Source: Secundilactobacillus odoratitofui DSM 19909 = JCM 15043 (GTDB lineage Bacteria > Bacillota > Bacilli > Lactobacillales > Lactobacillaceae). Taken from it: 51,583 bases of DNA. Of the stretch, positions 19,460 to 29,356 are shown piece by piece (the first letter of the stretch is position 1; every line of letters starts with the position of its first letter). The position numbers were made by a program, and so were the translations under genes. The DNA lies in the NCBI RefSeq assembly GCF_001434895.1, contig NZ_AZEE01000017.1:1-51583 (forward strand). Reading direction: 5' to 3'. The notes under the pieces were generated by a model that saw nothing but the letters and a program-made list of their open reading frames with translations, was not told where the DNA came from and did not search any database.

Positions 19460-20284
19460 ATGAAAAATGAACAGCTTTTTTCAACTTTACAAGTGATTGA
19501 CACCCCACTAACGGTCGATAATCAACTGGCAGCGTTTGGTATGACCAACGCACTGTTGGATCTATGTGGTGAAACCAATCAAGCAATGCTTCACTTTTGG
19601 ACCCTGCCACCAACTTTGATTCTTGGTTTGAAAGATCGGCGCTTACCAGCATTGTCCGCCGCCCTTGACACCGTCACTCAAAGTGGTTACGGTCACTTCA
19701 TTCGCAATTCTGGTGGCTTAGCTGTTATCAGTGATGGTGGCATTCTCAACGTATCACTGTTCATCCCGCAGACGACGGCTGAACACCTCTCCGTGGATGC
19801 GGGTTATGAATTAATGAAACAACTTTTCTTACAAACCTTTCCTGGCCAACCAATCGAAAGTTATGAGATCACCCACTCTTACTGTCCAGGTGATTACGAC
19901 TTAAGCATTAATGGCCGTAAAATTGCCGGCATTTCACAACGCCGAAGTCCAAACGCCCTGGTAGTGATGGCCTACCTTAGTGTCACAGGTGATCAAGCTT
20001 TTCGGGGCAAGCTTGTCCGTCAATTTTACGAGACCGGCTTAGCTGGTCATACGAATGACTGGGACTTTCCCGATGTTTGGCCAGACAGCATGATCAACGT
20101 CGAAGATGCACTTGATCAAACACTCTCGTTGACACAAGTTAAAAGCGCCATGCTAGCAGCTTACCAACAGCAAGGCATTACGCTTGATCAACAGTCACTG
20201 ATCACACAGACCCAATCACCGGACTTTCAGGCCCGATATTCAAAAGAACTTGCCAAAATGCAAAAACGACAGCTTGGCATTTAA
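19460..20284 (+). CDS. Lipoate/octanoate protein transferase, LipL-like
   Basis: Member of the biotin/lipoate ligase fold that moves lipoyl or octanoyl groups onto lipoyl domains. The 274-residue protein has the conserved 'HFIRNSGGLAVISDGGILN' and 'SYCPGDYDLSINGRKIAGI'. Cys142 in the second motif matches the catalytic cysteine of LipL amidotransferases, and the lysine in 'NGRKIAG' is the usual lipoate-fold lysine. The ATG at 19460 follows TGAGG; an in-frame ATG 15 bp earlier lacks a site. First gene of a three-gene operon. Whether it acts as an amidotransferase or a ligase cannot be decided here. Confidence 0.82.
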   Translation: MKNEQLFSTLQVIDTPLTVDNQLAAFGMTNALLDLCGETNQAMLHFWTLPPTLILGLKDRRLPALSAALDTVTQSGYGHFIRNSGGLAVISDGGILNVSLFIPQTTAEHLSVDAGYELMKQLFLQTFPGQPIESYEITHSYCPGDYDLSINGRKIAGISQRRSPNALVVMAYLSVTGDQAFRGKLVRQFYETGLAGHTNDWDFPDVWPDSMINVEDALDQTLSLTQVKSAMLAAYQQQGITLDQQSLITQTQSPDFQARYSKELAKMQKRQLGI

Positions 20285-20302
20285 TGAAGGAGGCAATGCT
20301 GT

Positions 20303-21652
20303 TTGCCATATCAAGCCGAACGGTTACCACGCGAAAAAGTGTTGCGTGATCCCGTTCATAATTACATTTACATTGAATACCGATTGATCATGGATTTAAT
20401 TAATACCCGTGAATTTCAACGCTTACGACGGATCAAACAGCTTGGGACGGCCTCACTGGTTTTCCATGGTGCAGAACATACGCGCTTCACCCACTCACTG
20501 GGTGTTTACGAAATCACCAGACAAATTTGTGACAATTTCCAACGAAACTTTCCGACTCACACCCCGGGTGATGGCCTTTGGGATGACAACGAACGCTTAG
20601 TTGCCCTGTGTGCCGCACTGTTACACGATATTGGCCATGGCCCGTATAGTCATACGTTTGAACACATTTTCAAAACTGATCATGAAGCCATCACCGTTGC
20701 AATTTTGACATCGCCTGACACCGAGGTAAATCAAGTGTTACGCTCGGTCAGCCCCGAATTTCCAGCACAGGTTGCTTCAGTGATTCAAAAAACTTACCCG
20801 AATCCTCAAGTTGTTCAGATGATTTCCAGCCAAATTGATGCCGATCGTATGGATTACCTTCTGCGAGACGCCTACCATACCGGTACCAAGTACGGCACCT
20901 TCGATCTCACTCGGATTTTACGGGTCATGCGCCCCTATCAAGATGGCATTGCCTTTGAAATCAGCGGCATGCACGCGGTGGAAGACTACATTATGAGTCG
21001 TTTTCAAATGTATCAACAAATTTACTTTCATCCAGTGTCTCGTGCTATGGAGGTCATTTTGAGTCATCTGCTGCAACGGGCCAAGGAAGACTATGAATCA
21101 CCTGAAGCCGTTAACGAAGCAGCTGCACCGTACCTGTTATTTCCGTTCTTCAAACACGAGTTCAACCTTGAAGATTACCTTTTACTTGATGATGGCACAC
21201 TCACCACTTACTTTGCGCACTGGCGTCAATCAAGTGATCCAATTTTAGCGGACCTTTCCCATCGTTTCTTAGACCGGAAACCGCTTAAGTCGGTTAAATT
21301 TGATGAACAGTCAAAGGCCAAGTTACCTGAACTGCGCCAACTCATCGAAAAGGCCGGTTTTAACGCCGAATATTACACTGATACCAATAACAGTTACGAC
21401 CTGCCATATGACGCTTATGATCCTAAAATGAAAAAGCCACTCACCCAGATTGAATTAATGCAATCGGATGGGCAACTCGTGGAATTATCAACGGTCAGTG
21501 CCTTGGTCAGCGCCATCACCGGTAAATTTTCAGGTGATCGTCGTTTCTTCTTCCCAAAGGAAATGTTACAACCACAGTCCGGTAACATCGAACTGTTCGA
21601 TCCAATTTACGAATCATTTCAACAACACCTACACAACGATTACATTATCTAA
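20303..21652 (+). CDS. HD-domain phosphohydrolase, YwfO/EF1143-like
   Basis: A 449-residue HD hydrolase. The metal-binding set is visible: His64 in '[11 protein letters not shown]', His108-Asp109 in '[16 protein letters not shown]' and a later Asp in '[18 protein letters not shown]'. Length and motifs match the family of Enterococcus EF1143, a dNTP triphosphohydrolase, and Bacillus YwfO; nucleotide substrates are therefore likely but not proven. The start is TTG at 20303, with AAGGAGG upstream; the nearer ATG is out of frame. It lies 18 bp after the lipL-like gene and 14 bp before the HAD gene, so all three are co-transcribed. Confidence 0.87.
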   Translation: MPYQAERLPREKVLRDPVHNYIYIEYRLIMDLINTREFQRLRRIKQLGTASLVFHGAEHTRFTHSLGVYEITRQICDNFQRNFPTHTPGDGLWDDNERLVALCAALLHDIGHGPYSHTFEHIFKTDHEAITVAILTSPDTEVNQVLRSVSPEFPAQVASVIQKTYPNPQVVQMISSQIDADRMDYLLRDAYHTGTKYGTFDLTRILRVMRPYQDGIAFEISGMHAVEDYIMSRFQMYQQIYFHPVSRAMEVILSHLLQRAKEDYESPEAVNEAAAPYLLFPFFKHEFNLEDYLLLDDGTLTTYFAHWRQSSDPILADLSHRFLDRKPLKSVKFDEQSKAKLPELRQLIEKAGFNAEYYTDTNNSYDLPYDAYDPKMKKPLTQIELMQSDGQLVELSTVSALVSAITGKFSGDRRFFFPKEMLQPQSGNIELFDPIYESFQQHLHNDYII

Positions 21653-21666
21653 AAAGGAGTTTTCAC

Positions 21667-22473
21667 ATGGCAATCAAACTTATCGCAATCGACATCGACG
21701 GTACCTTAGTTAACGATCAAAAACAACTTACACAGCACACAATTGACACGATTACGAAAGCGCGACAAAAGGGCATCAAAGTTGTGCTATGTACTGGCCG
21801 ACCACTCACTGGTGTCGCCCAATACCTCAAGCCACTTAACATTAGCGGTGATGACGAATATGTCGTCACTTTTAATGGGAGTTTGGCACAGAGCATCTCT
21901 GGCAACGTCATCGTTAGCCACAACATTACGACTGATGATTACATTGAACTAGAAGCACTCGCCCGTCGTGCTAACATTCACTTCCACATGGAAACCCTCG
22001 ACCACATCTACACCGCCAACCGTGACATCAGTCCCTACACGATTGCTGAGGCCTTTTTGGTTCAAATGCCCGTTCGCTATCGGACCCCTGAAGAAATCAC
22101 TGACGACCTCACCATTTCAAAGGCAATGTTTGTGGACTTCCCAGAAAAGCTGACGCCATTCATTCAACAATTTCCAGCTGAATTGAAGGATCGTTTCTAC
22201 GTTGTTCAAAGTGAACCCTACTTCTTTGAAGCAATGAACAAAAAAGCCAGCAAAGGTAACGCCGTTGCTGAGTTAGCTGCCACGCTCGGCTTTAGCGCTG
22301 ATGAAGTCATGGCCATTGGCGATCAAGGCAATGACTTGACCATGGTTGAATATGCAGGCACCGGTGTTGCGATGGGTAACGGCATTGATGACTTAAAGGC
22401 CATCGCTCAATTTGTGACTAAAACGAATGAAGAAGATGGTGTTGCGTATGCCATTGAAAAGTTTGCGTTGTAA
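21667..22473 (+). CDS. Cof-type HAD-IIB sugar phosphatase (YidA-like)
   Basis: A 268-residue cytoplasmic phosphatase of the haloacid dehalogenase superfamily. Motif I is 'AIDIDGTLV' (Asp9 nucleophile, Asp11), motif II lies at 'VVLCTGRP', motif III is the Lys in 'KKASKGNAV' and motif IV is '[16 protein letters not shown]'. The large cap domain between motifs II and III places it in subclass IIB. Such enzymes act on sugar phosphates or flavin/PLP phosphates with broad specificity. The ATG follows AAAAGGAG. Last gene of the operon before a strong terminator. Confidence 0.9.
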   Translation: MAIKLIAIDIDGTLVNDQKQLTQHTIDTITKARQKGIKVVLCTGRPLTGVAQYLKPLNISGDDEYVVTFNGSLAQSISGNVIVSHNITTDDYIELEALARRANIHFHMETLDHIYTANRDISPYTIAEAFLVQMPVRYRTPEEITDDLTISKAMFVDFPEKLTPFIQQFPAELKDRFYVVQSEPYFFEAMNKKASKGNAVAELAATLGFSADEVMAIGDQGNDLTMVEYAGTGVAMGNGIDDLKAIAQFVTKTNEEDGVAYAIEKFAL

Positions 22474-22486
22474 TATGATTATTTTC

Positions 22487-22533
22487 GAAAAAAACGTGCT
22501 TTGCCAATCAAATCTGGCATAGCACGTTTTTTT
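22487..22533. terminator. Bidirectional terminator after the HAD gene
   Basis: AAAAACGTGCT and AGCACGTTTTT with an inner TGCCA/TGGCA stem form a hairpin with an A run on one side and a T run on the other. It serves two convergent genes. Confidence 0.85.
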
Positions 22534-22535
22534 GG

Positions 22536-22889
22536 TTATAGCGTCAGTAAAATGCTTAATAAAATTAAACCAACAGCATTAATTAAGCAAAATCGAGCAT
22601 AGCGATTCACAATAATTGGACCATTTTTAACGGTTGCAACATCCCGTGCTTTAATTTTTTCCTCAGGGAGTTCCATTTCCAACGGCCCGTTGTTCTTCCG
22701 GCGCCGTCTGCGCCAACCAGCAAACAGATGCCCTTTTTCCAAAATAAAAAAGGCAGCGCCGATTAAAAAAGCCAAGCCAACCATGAACCAGACGTTTGCC
22801 ACCGCAACGACGGAGGTCCAAATCATGGCTACTAAACCAATCACGATGATCAAGCCAAGCGTGTACCAGGCCCAGCGATTTTGTTTCAT
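22536..22889 (-). CDS. Small membrane protein, DUF3899-like
   Basis: A 117-residue integral membrane protein with two hydrophobic helices near the N-terminus (about residues 7-25 and 31-48). A strongly basic loop follows ('WRRRRRKNN'), then a charged linker with 'ELPEEKIKARD' and a third helix at the C-terminus. The layout fits DUF3899, whose function is unknown. I used the ATG at 22889; a TTG three codons upstream has a slightly better spaced GGGTG. It converges with the HAD gene and lies downstream of prs, separated by the prs terminator. Confidence 0.65.
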   Translation of the reverse strand: MKQNRWAWYTLGLIIVIGLVAMIWTSVVAVANVWFMVGLAFLIGAAFFILEKGHLFAGWRRRRRKNNGPLEMELPEEKIKARDVATVKNGPIIVNRYARFCLINAVGLILLSILLTL

Positions 22890-23061
22890 TATCTTCAAAC
22901 AACTTCACCCACTCTTATTATCTTGCTATCAAGGATAGTTGATTTTGAAAGCTGACACAAGCTTAATTTACGTGACGTCTGTCGGCTGGACGAGTGACGG
23001 TCACAATCAATTAGCGTTTCTAGGCGACTTTCATCGCTCTTGGACGCTAACTTCAGACATA

Positions 23062-23099
23062 TAAAAAGCCGGATCAGCAAACTGCTGACCCGGCTTTTT
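23062..23099 (-). terminator. Intrinsic terminator of prs
   Basis: AAAAAGCCGGATCAGCA and TGCTGACCCGGCTTTTT form a near-perfect stem around a 3-nt loop, with a T run on the minus strand. The 170 bp between it and the small membrane-protein gene hold nothing I recognise. Confidence 0.9.
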
Positions 23100-23114
23100 A
23101 ATACCACCAGACTG

Positions 23115-24092
23115 CTATTCATTACCGCGGAAACGGTTATGGAATAGTGGACTAACTGGTTTATTTTCGTGGATTCGCTTAATTGCGTCACCAATGAGTG
23201 GCCCAACTGAAATCTGCTTAATCTTGTCAATTTGTTTTTCTGGTGGTAACTGAATGGAATCAGTCACAACCAGTTGTTTGATTGCTGAACCTGAAATTCG
23301 TTCAATTGCTGGACCAGAAAGAACTGGATGGGTACAACTTGCGTACACTTCCAAAGCACCGGCATCCATCAAAGCTTGTGCGCCAAGTGTAATGGTCCCA
23401 GCGGTATCAATCATGTCATCAATCATGATGGCACGCTTGCCCTTAACGTCACCGATAATGTTCATAATCTCAGCAACATTCGCCTTTGGCCGACGCTTGT
23501 CGATAATGGCGATTGGCGCTTTCAAAAATTCAGCAAGAGCGCGGGCACGCGTAACCCCACCATGATCGGGTGAAACAACAACGGCGTTTTCATCAATCCC
23601 ATGGTTAATGAAGTAGTCAGCCAGCAATGGGGCACCCATCAAATGGTCAACTGGTACGTCGAAGAAACCTTGAATCTGAGCAGCGTGTAAATCTAAAGCA
23701 ACAACTCGGCTAATGCCAGCTTTTTCCAACATGTTGGCAACTAACTTCGCCGTAATTGGTTCACGAGAACGGGCTTTACGGTCTTGACGTGCATAACCGT
23801 AATACGGAATGACCACATTAATCGTCTCAGCACTGGCACGACGCAAAGCATCGACCATAATCAACAATTCCATCAAGTTATCATTGACGGGTGCTGAGGT
23901 GGACTGAATCACATAAACGTGGCAACCTCGGATACTTTCTTCAATATTGATCCGAATCTCACCATCACTAAAACGATCGACGGACGTTTTACCAAGTTCA
24001 ACACCCACTTCGTCAGCAATGCGCTGTGCAAGTGGTTTGTTGGAATTTAACGCAAAGATTTTCAACTTTGGGTCATTATATTTCTCTGACAT
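23115..24092 (-). CDS. prs: Ribose-phosphate pyrophosphokinase
   Basis: Makes PRPP from ribose-5-phosphate and ATP, feeding purine, pyrimidine, NAD, His and Trp synthesis. The 325-residue class I enzyme has '[21 protein letters not shown]', the flexible-loop region '[21 protein letters not shown]', '[11 protein letters not shown]' and the PRPP motif '[13 protein letters not shown]'. I chose the ATG at 24092, which follows GGAGGATCCC. It is the last gene of purR-glmU-prs, the order found in Bacillus. A PRPP enzyme next to the PRPP-sensing PurR is a natural pairing. Some lactobacilli have a second prs elsewhere. Confidence 0.96.
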   Translation of the reverse strand: MSEKYNDPKLKIFALNSNKPLAQRIADEVGVELGKTSVDRFSDGEIRINIEESIRGCHVYVIQSTSAPVNDNLMELLIMVDALRRASAETINVVIPYYGYARQDRKARSREPITAKLVANMLEKAGISRVVALDLHAAQIQGFFDVPVDHLMGAPLLADYFINHGIDENAVVVSPDHGGVTRARALAEFLKAPIAIIDKRRPKANVAEIMNIIGDVKGKRAIMIDDMIDTAGTITLGAQALMDAGALEVYASCTHPVLSGPAIERISGSAIKQLVVTDSIQLPPEKQIDKIKQISVGPLIGDAIKRIHENKPVSPLFHNRFRGNE

Positions 24093-24151
24093 GGGATCCT
24101 CCAATGGCTTATTTCTAGCTTCATTTTACACTAACTCTACGATTGCGTACA

Positions 24152-25531
24152 TTACTTTTCAGGGTCATATGGTAACTTTTTAAAGTAACCGGCCTTATTG
24201 GTCTGCCTTGCACGTGCGATGGCCATATCATACTGGTTAACCTCATCCGTGATGGTCGAGCCTGCTGCAATGAAGGAATGGTCTGCAACGCTCAATGGTG
24301 CAACTAAGTTGGAGTTGCTACCGATGAAAGCATCATCACCGACAGTTGTATCGTGCTTATGGGCCCCGTCGTAATTCACAAAGACGACCCCACAGCCAAC
24401 GTTGATTCGCTTGCCTAAGTGGGCGTTACCAACGTAGGTTAAATGGCCAACCTTCGTGCCTTCATCAATGGTTGACTTTTTAACTTCTACAAAATTACCC
24501 AAGTGCACATTTTTGCCAATGTGAGAATCTGGTCGTAAATGACTCATTGGGCCAATGTTGCTACCGGTGTCCATTTCAGAATCTTCTAGATATGAAGAAG
24601 TAACCGTCACGTGGTCGTGTAAGATGGCATCGTGTAGTTCTGAATGAGCGCCAATGAAACAATCCTCACCGATCACTGTCTTACCCTTCAACAATACACC
24701 AGGTTCGATGATCGTGTCGGCACCAATCTTAATGTCCACGTCAATGTAAGTGTCTTCCGGGTTGATCAGTGTGACACCATTACGCATGTGGGCTTCGTTG
24801 ATGCGTCGTTGCATGACCTTGGTGGCCTTGGAAAGCGCAATTCGATCGTTAACACCCATGGACTCCTCAAAATCATTCATCCGGTAAGCAGCAACGATAT
24901 CACCCTGTTCCTTCAAAATTTGAATCACATCAGTCAGGTAGTATTCGCCTTGTGCATTATTATTTGAAGTCTGGTGCAGGGCCTTAAATAACGCTTGATT
25001 ATCAAAAACGTAGACACCCGTGTTGATCTCATCAATTTCTTGTTCTTCTTTGGTGGCATCTTTTTGTTCGACGATTTTTTCAACGATGCCAATATCGTTT
25101 CGAACGATCCGACCATAACCAGTCGGATCTGGTGCCTTAGAAGTTAGAATAGTGGCAACTGCTTTTTTGGCTTCATGATACTTAAACAACTTTTCGAAGG
25201 TTTCAGCTTGAAATAACGGTGTATCGCCACTCACAACAAGGGTTGTGCCTTCTTGATCCTTTAACAAAGGTTCCGTTTGCAAAACGGCATGGCCCGTCCC
25301 AAGTTGTTCCTTTTGTAACACGTACTTGGTCCGATCACCTAAAGTCTCCTCGACTTTTTCAGCGCCATAACCAACAACCGTCACCACTTGATCCATGTCA
25401 GTTTTTTCAACTTGGGTCAAAACGTGATCCACCATGGCCCGTCCGCAAACTTGGTGAAGTACTTTGTAGAGCTTTGACTTCATCCGGGTACCCTTACCAG
25501 CAGCTAAAATGATCGTGTTTCTTGTACTCAT
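24152..25531 (-). CDS. glmU: Bifunctional GlmU (GlcN-1-P acetyltransferase / UDP-GlcNAc pyrophosphorylase)
   Basis: Makes UDP-GlcNAc, the precursor used by MurA. The 459-residue length is standard. The N-terminal uridyltransferase domain carries '[13 protein letters not shown]' (residues 9-21). The C-terminal half, from about residue 250, is a left-handed beta-helix of hexapeptide repeats with '[15 protein letters not shown]' and '[15 protein letters not shown]'. The ATG has AAGGAG 9 bases upstream. It sits 58 bp after purR and 59 bp before prs, with no terminator in either gap. Confidence 0.97.
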   Translation of the reverse strand: MSTRNTIILAAGKGTRMKSKLYKVLHQVCGRAMVDHVLTQVEKTDMDQVVTVVGYGAEKVEETLGDRTKYVLQKEQLGTGHAVLQTEPLLKDQEGTTLVVSGDTPLFQAETFEKLFKYHEAKKAVATILTSKAPDPTGYGRIVRNDIGIVEKIVEQKDATKEEQEIDEINTGVYVFDNQALFKALHQTSNNNAQGEYYLTDVIQILKEQGDIVAAYRMNDFEESMGVNDRIALSKATKVMQRRINEAHMRNGVTLINPEDTYIDVDIKIGADTIIEPGVLLKGKTVIGEDCFIGAHSELHDAILHDHVTVTSSYLEDSEMDTGSNIGPMSHLRPDSHIGKNVHLGNFVEVKKSTIDEGTKVGHLTYVGNAHLGKRINVGCGVVFVNYDGAHKHDTTVGDDAFIGSNSNLVAPLSVADHSFIAAGSTITDEVNQYDMAIARARQTNKAGYFKKLPYDPEK

Positions 25532-25589
25532 CTAAACAAACTCCTTATTTATTCAATTCATCATATCTCGTCGATTATCTTCTGGTTAG

Positions 25590-26435
25590 TTACTTCTTTA
25601 ACAGACTCACACGATCAGGCGTATAAATTTGTTCCACAAAGTTTCCTGGGGTCACATCGACGTGATCATTAGTCGCATGAATTCGAAGTAACGACGTGTA
25701 ATTTGGTACCACGCGTTCACCTTCAAACGCACCTTCTGCAAACACAGCGACACCGGCAACCGTGGCGTCAAATTCTTTGACGAGTGATTGCATACCACCA
25801 AGGGTGCCGCCACCCTTCATGAAATCATCAACGATTAAAACCCGGGCACCAGGTGCCAGACTCCGCTTGGAGAGTGCCATTTTTTCGATTCGACTGCTCG
25901 AACCCGAAACATAGTTCACACTAACCGTCGACCCCTCAGTAATCTGAGAATCGTGACGGGCGATGACAAAGGGGACGTTTAAGTACTCCGAGATGCTTTG
26001 GGCAATTGGAATCCCCTTGGTAGCCACGGTCATCACAGCATCAACTTCATCGCTGAGGTACTGCGTAGCAATCAAACGCCCAATTTGCCGCAATACGTTT
26101 GGCCGCCCCAATAAATCAGACATATACAAATAGCCACCAGGTAAGAACCGATCCGCTTCGGAAAGTGATGCAATCACTTCGTCCACAAACTGGGTTGCCT
26201 CACCCTGGGTGACGTACGGGATGAACCGTGCGCCACCAGCAGCGCCGGGAACTGTTTCAAGCATCCCAGTGCCCCGGGCTTTAAATGTTCGTTTTAAAAT
26301 AGTTAAATCTTCGCTGATTGATGACTTAGCCGATTCATAACGTTCCGAAAAAAAGGTCAACGACACTAATCGATGAGGCCGTTCCAACAGGTACCGGGTC
26401 ATATCAATTAGCCGGTCGCTTCTTCTGACTTTCAC
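25590..26435 (-). CDS. purR: Purine operon repressor PurR
   Basis: DNA-binding repressor of purine genes that is released from DNA by PRPP. The 281-residue protein has an N-terminal winged helix (about 1-74: 'RRSDRLIDMTRYLLERPH', 'SERYESAKSSISEDL') and a phosphoribosyltransferase-like C-terminal domain. The PRPP motif is 'VLIVDDFMKGGGT' (199-211). I start it at GTG 26435, which has GGAGG 8 bases upstream and aligns with the Bacillus N-terminus 'MKFRRSGRL'. The ATG five codons earlier overlaps the ribosome binding site. A PurBox-like site lies about 55-70 bp upstream, so autoregulation is likely. Confidence 0.96.
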   Translation of the reverse strand: MKVRRSDRLIDMTRYLLERPHRLVSLTFFSERYESAKSSISEDLTILKRTFKARGTGMLETVPGAAGGARFIPYVTQGEATQFVDEVIASLSEADRFLPGGYLYMSDLLGRPNVLRQIGRLIATQYLSDEVDAVMTVATKGIPIAQSISEYLNVPFVIARHDSQITEGSTVSVNYVSGSSSRIEKMALSKRSLAPGARVLIVDDFMKGGGTLGGMQSLVKEFDATVAGVAVFAEGAFEGERVVPNYTSLLRIHATNDHVDVTPGNFVEQIYTPDRVSLLKK

Positions 26436-26490
26436 TATGGTTTCCTCCATGTCACATATACATCTTATTTAATATTTTTATTTTAGCATA

Positions 26491-26503
26491 AATGTTCGGG
26501 TTT
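26491..26503 (-). promoter_or_regulatory. PurBox upstream of purR
   Basis: The minus strand reads AAACCCGAACATT, 12 of 13 matches to the Gram-positive PurBox AWWWCCGAACWWT. It lies just upstream of TATGCTAAAAT, a likely -10 region, so bound PurR would block transcription. Only one clear half-site is seen; a partner in opposite orientation is not obvious. The rest of the gap back to about 26735 shows nothing else. Confidence 0.7.
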
Positions 26504-26695
26504 TAGCCATGAATTCTCTGAATCTCATGATTTTATCACTTGACCATGCCGGTTTAAGTCGATTTACCTCGCTTTTTAATTTTGAGTTATCCGGTTTTGG
26601 TATCTAAATCAATCCACCATGTATAAGTCAGAAGCTAAATGAAGTGACGGTGAAAGTCTGACGCGTAAAAGCTTTACGTAGCTCGTGTTCGTATC

Positions 26696-26734
26696 AAAAA
26701 AGCACCTCAGATTTCAATGAAAAATCCAAGGTGC
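26696..26734 (-). terminator. Intrinsic terminator of the ABC transporter operon
   Basis: GCACCTCAGATTT (26702-26714) pairs with AAATCCAAGGTGC (26722-26734, wobble/mismatch inside); on the minus strand a run of six T residues follows. Confidence 0.8.
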
Positions 26735-26740
26735 ACTCGC

Positions 26741-27532
26741 TTAAGCTTTTAAACGCTGAAAAATCAACGCACTAAAGTAAAACAACACTTCAATCACCGC
26801 AATAAAGAAGCTGACTGGCCAGTTAGTCACGTAACTCAAGTATAACCCGATCCACACCCCTAACAGTGAAAACGTCACAGCAACTCCGATCATCATCCCA
26901 ACCGTGTGGGCATAGTACTTCGCCGCAGCGGCCGGCAACGTGAGTAGAATAAAAATCAGCAATGATCCCACAATTTGGGCTGCAACACTAACTGAAAAAG
27001 CCAGTAGAACTAGAAAAATTACCGATAACGTTCTGGTCCATAAACCTTCGACCCTTGCACCAATTGCATCAAAGGAATCGAACTTTAAAAACCGATAAAT
27101 GAACGCCGTCACAATTAATACTACAGCTGACAAAGCGACCATTTGAATCACGTTTTGCCGGCTGATACCAATCACGCTTCCGAATAAAATACCGGTCGCA
27201 TAACTGGCATTACTATCGGCCAGTGAAAGAAAGAGGATGCCTAAGCCAATCGCCAAAGCTGAAATCGCCGTAATCGAATTTTCTCGTCGTGAAGACTTGG
27301 CCCCAAGCTCGCCGACGCCAATGGAACTAATGGTGGTAAAAAGTAACATGCCATTTAATGGCTGCCAACCCATAAAGATGCCGAACGCCGCACCCGCAAA
27401 GCCAATTTCGGATAACGTATGGGTTAAAAATGACATATTACGGGCAATCACAAACACCCCCATGATTCCGGAAATGATGGCAATCAAGGTCCCAGCCATA
27501 TAGGCATTTTGCATAAAGGGATAACTAAGCAT
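26741..27532 (-). CDS. ABC-3 family metal permease, ZnuB/AdcB-like
   Basis: A 263-residue membrane protein with about eight hydrophobic segments, belonging to the ABC-3 permease family that moves zinc or manganese. The N-terminal region 'GIMGVFVIARNMSFLTHTLSEIGFAGAAFG' is the conserved family block. I chose the ATG at 27532, with AGGTG 9 bases upstream; this start overlaps the ATPase gene by 8 bp, implying coupled translation. No gene for the metal-binding lipoprotein is adjacent, so it must be encoded elsewhere. The Zur-like operator upstream of the pair points to zinc. Confidence 0.88.
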   Translation of the reverse strand: MLSYPFMQNAYMAGTLIAIISGIMGVFVIARNMSFLTHTLSEIGFAGAAFGIFMGWQPLNGMLLFTTISSIGVGELGAKSSRRENSITAISALAIGLGILFLSLADSNASYATGILFGSVIGISRQNVIQMVALSAVVLIVTAFIYRFLKFDSFDAIGARVEGLWTRTLSVIFLVLLAFSVSVAAQIVGSLLIFILLTLPAAAAKYYAHTVGMMIGVAVTFSLLGVWIGLYLSYVTNWPVSFFIAVIEVLFYFSALIFQRLKA

Positions 27533-28220
27533 GATCCATGTCACCTACTTTCTCATTGGTTAACGCTGCAATCGGACCGGCTTCATAATGGCCAGCACTC
27601 AAAAACAGATAATCATCCGCATAACGCCTTGCCAAGGGAATATCATGGGTCACAAAAATAACCGTCAATTGCTGTTCCTGGTTGATTTGCTTAACCAAAT
27701 CCAGTAACTCCGTTTTAGCAATTGGGTCCAGGCTGGCGGTTGATTCGTCCAGAATGAGCAAATTCGGTTGGTCCAATAGGGCCTGTGCCAAGTAGGCTTT
27801 CTGTTTTTCACCACCAGAGGCCTGCCCTAATGGCCGATGCCTCATTTGAATCAACTTAGTTTCAGCTAAAATGTCACTCACGCGTTTGCGTTCAGCACGA
27901 TTTAACCACGGCAACCCCACCCGAGCAAAGTTTAGCCCAACAAAATCTTGAATACTGAGTGGGTACTCCGAATCAATATTTCGAAATTGGGGCACGTAGC
28001 CCACTTTAACTGCTTGACGATTCGGTAAAAAGCTCAGTGTCCCACCAGTTGGTTTTAATTCCTGCAAAATAAGTCGCATTAAGGTTGTTTTCCCCACACC
28101 GTTTTCACCAACGATGCTTAAAAAATCTCCCTTTTTTAAATCATAATTTAAATTTGTAAACACTTGCTTATCTGAATAAGCAAATGCCAATTGATTCAAT
28201 TTTAGAATTGATTCAGTCAT
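27525..28220 (-). CDS. ABC transporter ATPase, ZnuC/AdcC-like
   Basis: A 231-residue ATP-binding subunit that powers metal uptake with the permease encoded just downstream. Walker A is GENGVGKTT (38-46), the signature is ASGGEK (134-139), Walker B is LLILDE (154-159) and the switch histidine lies in 'VIFVTHDIP'. The ATG follows GGGAG. It has an approximately 140-nt leader after its predicted promoter. The pair interrupts the otherwise Bacillus-like order ispE-purR, so it is an insertion into a conserved block. Confidence 0.9.
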   Translation of the reverse strand: MTESILKLNQLAFAYSDKQVFTNLNYDLKKGDFLSIVGENGVGKTTLMRLILQELKPTGGTLSFLPNRQAVKVGYVPQFRNIDSEYPLSIQDFVGLNFARVGLPWLNRAERKRVSDILAETKLIQMRHRPLGQASGGEKQKAYLAQALLDQPNLLILDESTASLDPIAKTELLDLVKQINQEQQLTVIFVTHDIPLARRYADDYLFLSAGHYEAGPIAALTNEKVGDMDHA

Positions 28221-28241
28221 ACTACACTCCCATCAATTAGA

Positions 28242-28256
28242 CCATGACGCTCATGG
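28242..28256 (-). promoter_or_regulatory. Small hairpin in the leader of the ABC genes
   Basis: CCATGA and TCATGG form a 6-bp stem around a 3-nt loop about 20 bases before the ATPase start. It has no T run. Its role is unknown; it may be incidental. Confidence 0.3.
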
Positions 28257-28357
28257 TGATTATAAACCCCAAAATAAAACGAAAATCCAGTAGGCCGTTA
28301 CCGACCACTCGGACTTTCGACTTAAGAACCTGATTTAAATGAAGTCATCATTCGTGT

Positions 28358-28378
28358 AAATAGTAATAATTACTATTT
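28358..28378. promoter_or_regulatory. Perfect 21-bp palindrome, Zur-like operator
   Basis: AAATAGTAAT, a central A, then ATTACTATTT. This is the 10-1-10 form of a Fur-family box; its core TAGTAATAATTACTA differs from the Bacillus Zur box TCGTAATnATTACGA by one base per half. It begins immediately after the predicted -10 of the ABC operon, an ideal repressor position. Zur rather than Fur or PerR is inferred from the GTAAT half-site and the zinc-type transporter. Confidence 0.75.
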
Positions 28379-28379
28379 C

Positions 28380-28407
28380 ATTCTAATTGATTATGCGCTA
28401 ATGTCAA
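28380..28407 (-). promoter_or_regulatory. Probable promoter of the zinc-type ABC operon
   Basis: The minus strand reads a consensus TTGACA (28402-28407), a 16-bp spacer and TAGAAT (28380-28385). The palindrome follows directly. Confidence 0.7.
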
Positions 28408-28414
28408 TCCCTTT

Positions 28415-29338
28415 TCATAGATACTGCGTTAAAAACTGACTCAAAACTTCACGATAACGCTTAGGGTCGTGGGCGTATGCCTCGATGTGTTGCGTATCAG
28501 GTACAATGTACGCCTGCTTTGGGCCCTTGATTGCTTCAAATAAGGCACGAGCATGACCAACCGGAACAACCTGATCTTTTTCGCCGTGAATAATCAGGAT
28601 TGGTACCATCGCGCGTTTTAATTGGTCCGTGACCCGTTCTTGGCTTAACCGAGAACCGGTACGCCACTTTGCCAACCAGTCCGCGATTGGAACGATTGGA
28701 TTGGCGGGTAAATGATAGTCCCGCCGCAATGTAGTTTTGGCCATTTGATAAATAGAAGCAAAGCCTGAATCGGCTACCACGGCTTTAACGTTGCTTGGCA
28801 GCGTTTCACCAGCCGTCGCAAGTACAGTGGCCGCCCCCATGCTAAAGCCCATCAGCACGATTTCAGTCTGGTCACCCAATTGTGAAATCACCAAGTTGAT
28901 CCAGCCAAGGTAATCCACGCGATCTGGCCACCCGAATCCGATTCGATGGCCGTCACTTTGACCTTGCGCACGCGCATCCGGCATCAACACATTGTATCCC
29001 TGCTCGTGAAACAAGCGCGCGTACGGAATCATCTGTTCACGCGCATGGTTGATGCCATGGGCTAAAATGATAACTTTTTGACTGGTTTGCTCAGCCGGAA
29101 TATAACTCGCTCGCAAAACCAAGCCATCGTCAGTTGCTTGGTGCCATTCTTGAATCGGCTGTTTGAGATACCAAACGTTATCGGCTGCCGTATTTTCGGC
29201 GACTGCTTTTTGATGACCACGGTCTTTTTCTTGATTACTGACGTGCGTCAGGCCATGATAGGCCGTAATGCTTGCCGCTAAGGTTGCCGTAACACCGGCT
29301 ACAGCAGTTATGGCCGCAACTTTGATCCACTTCGACAT
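28415..29338 (-). CDS. Membrane-anchored or secreted alpha/beta hydrolase
   Basis: A 307-residue serine hydrolase with an N-terminal hydrophobic helix (about residues 7-25), so probably membrane-tethered with the enzyme domain outside. The oxyanion region is 'IILAHGINHAREQ', the nucleophile is Ser166 in 'GFSMGAA', and the acid and base are probably Asp in 'IIHGEKDQVVP' and His in 'PDTQHIEAY'. It resembles the BAAT/YfhR-like hydrolases. The substrate is unknown. The ATG follows AGGAGG. It lies 18 bp after ispE in the same direction and probably shares its transcript. Confidence 0.85.
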   Translation of the reverse strand: MSKWIKVAAITAVAGVTATLAASITAYHGLTHVSNQEKDRGHQKAVAENTAADNVWYLKQPIQEWHQATDDGLVLRASYIPAEQTSQKVIILAHGINHAREQMIPYARLFHEQGYNVLMPDARAQGQSDGHRIGFGWPDRVDYLGWINLVISQLGDQTEIVLMGFSMGAATVLATAGETLPSNVKAVVADSGFASIYQMAKTTLRRDYHLPANPIVPIADWLAKWRTGSRLSQERVTDQLKRAMVPILIIHGEKDQVVPVGHARALFEAIKGPKQAYIVPDTQHIEAYAHDPKRYREVLSQFLTQYL

Positions 29339-29356
29339 TAATTTGACCTCCTGTTT

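Noticed and set aside
22890-23061. Possible small RNA in the gap between prs and the membrane-protein gene
   Set aside because: No promoter-terminator pair or stable hairpin stands out apart from the prs terminator.
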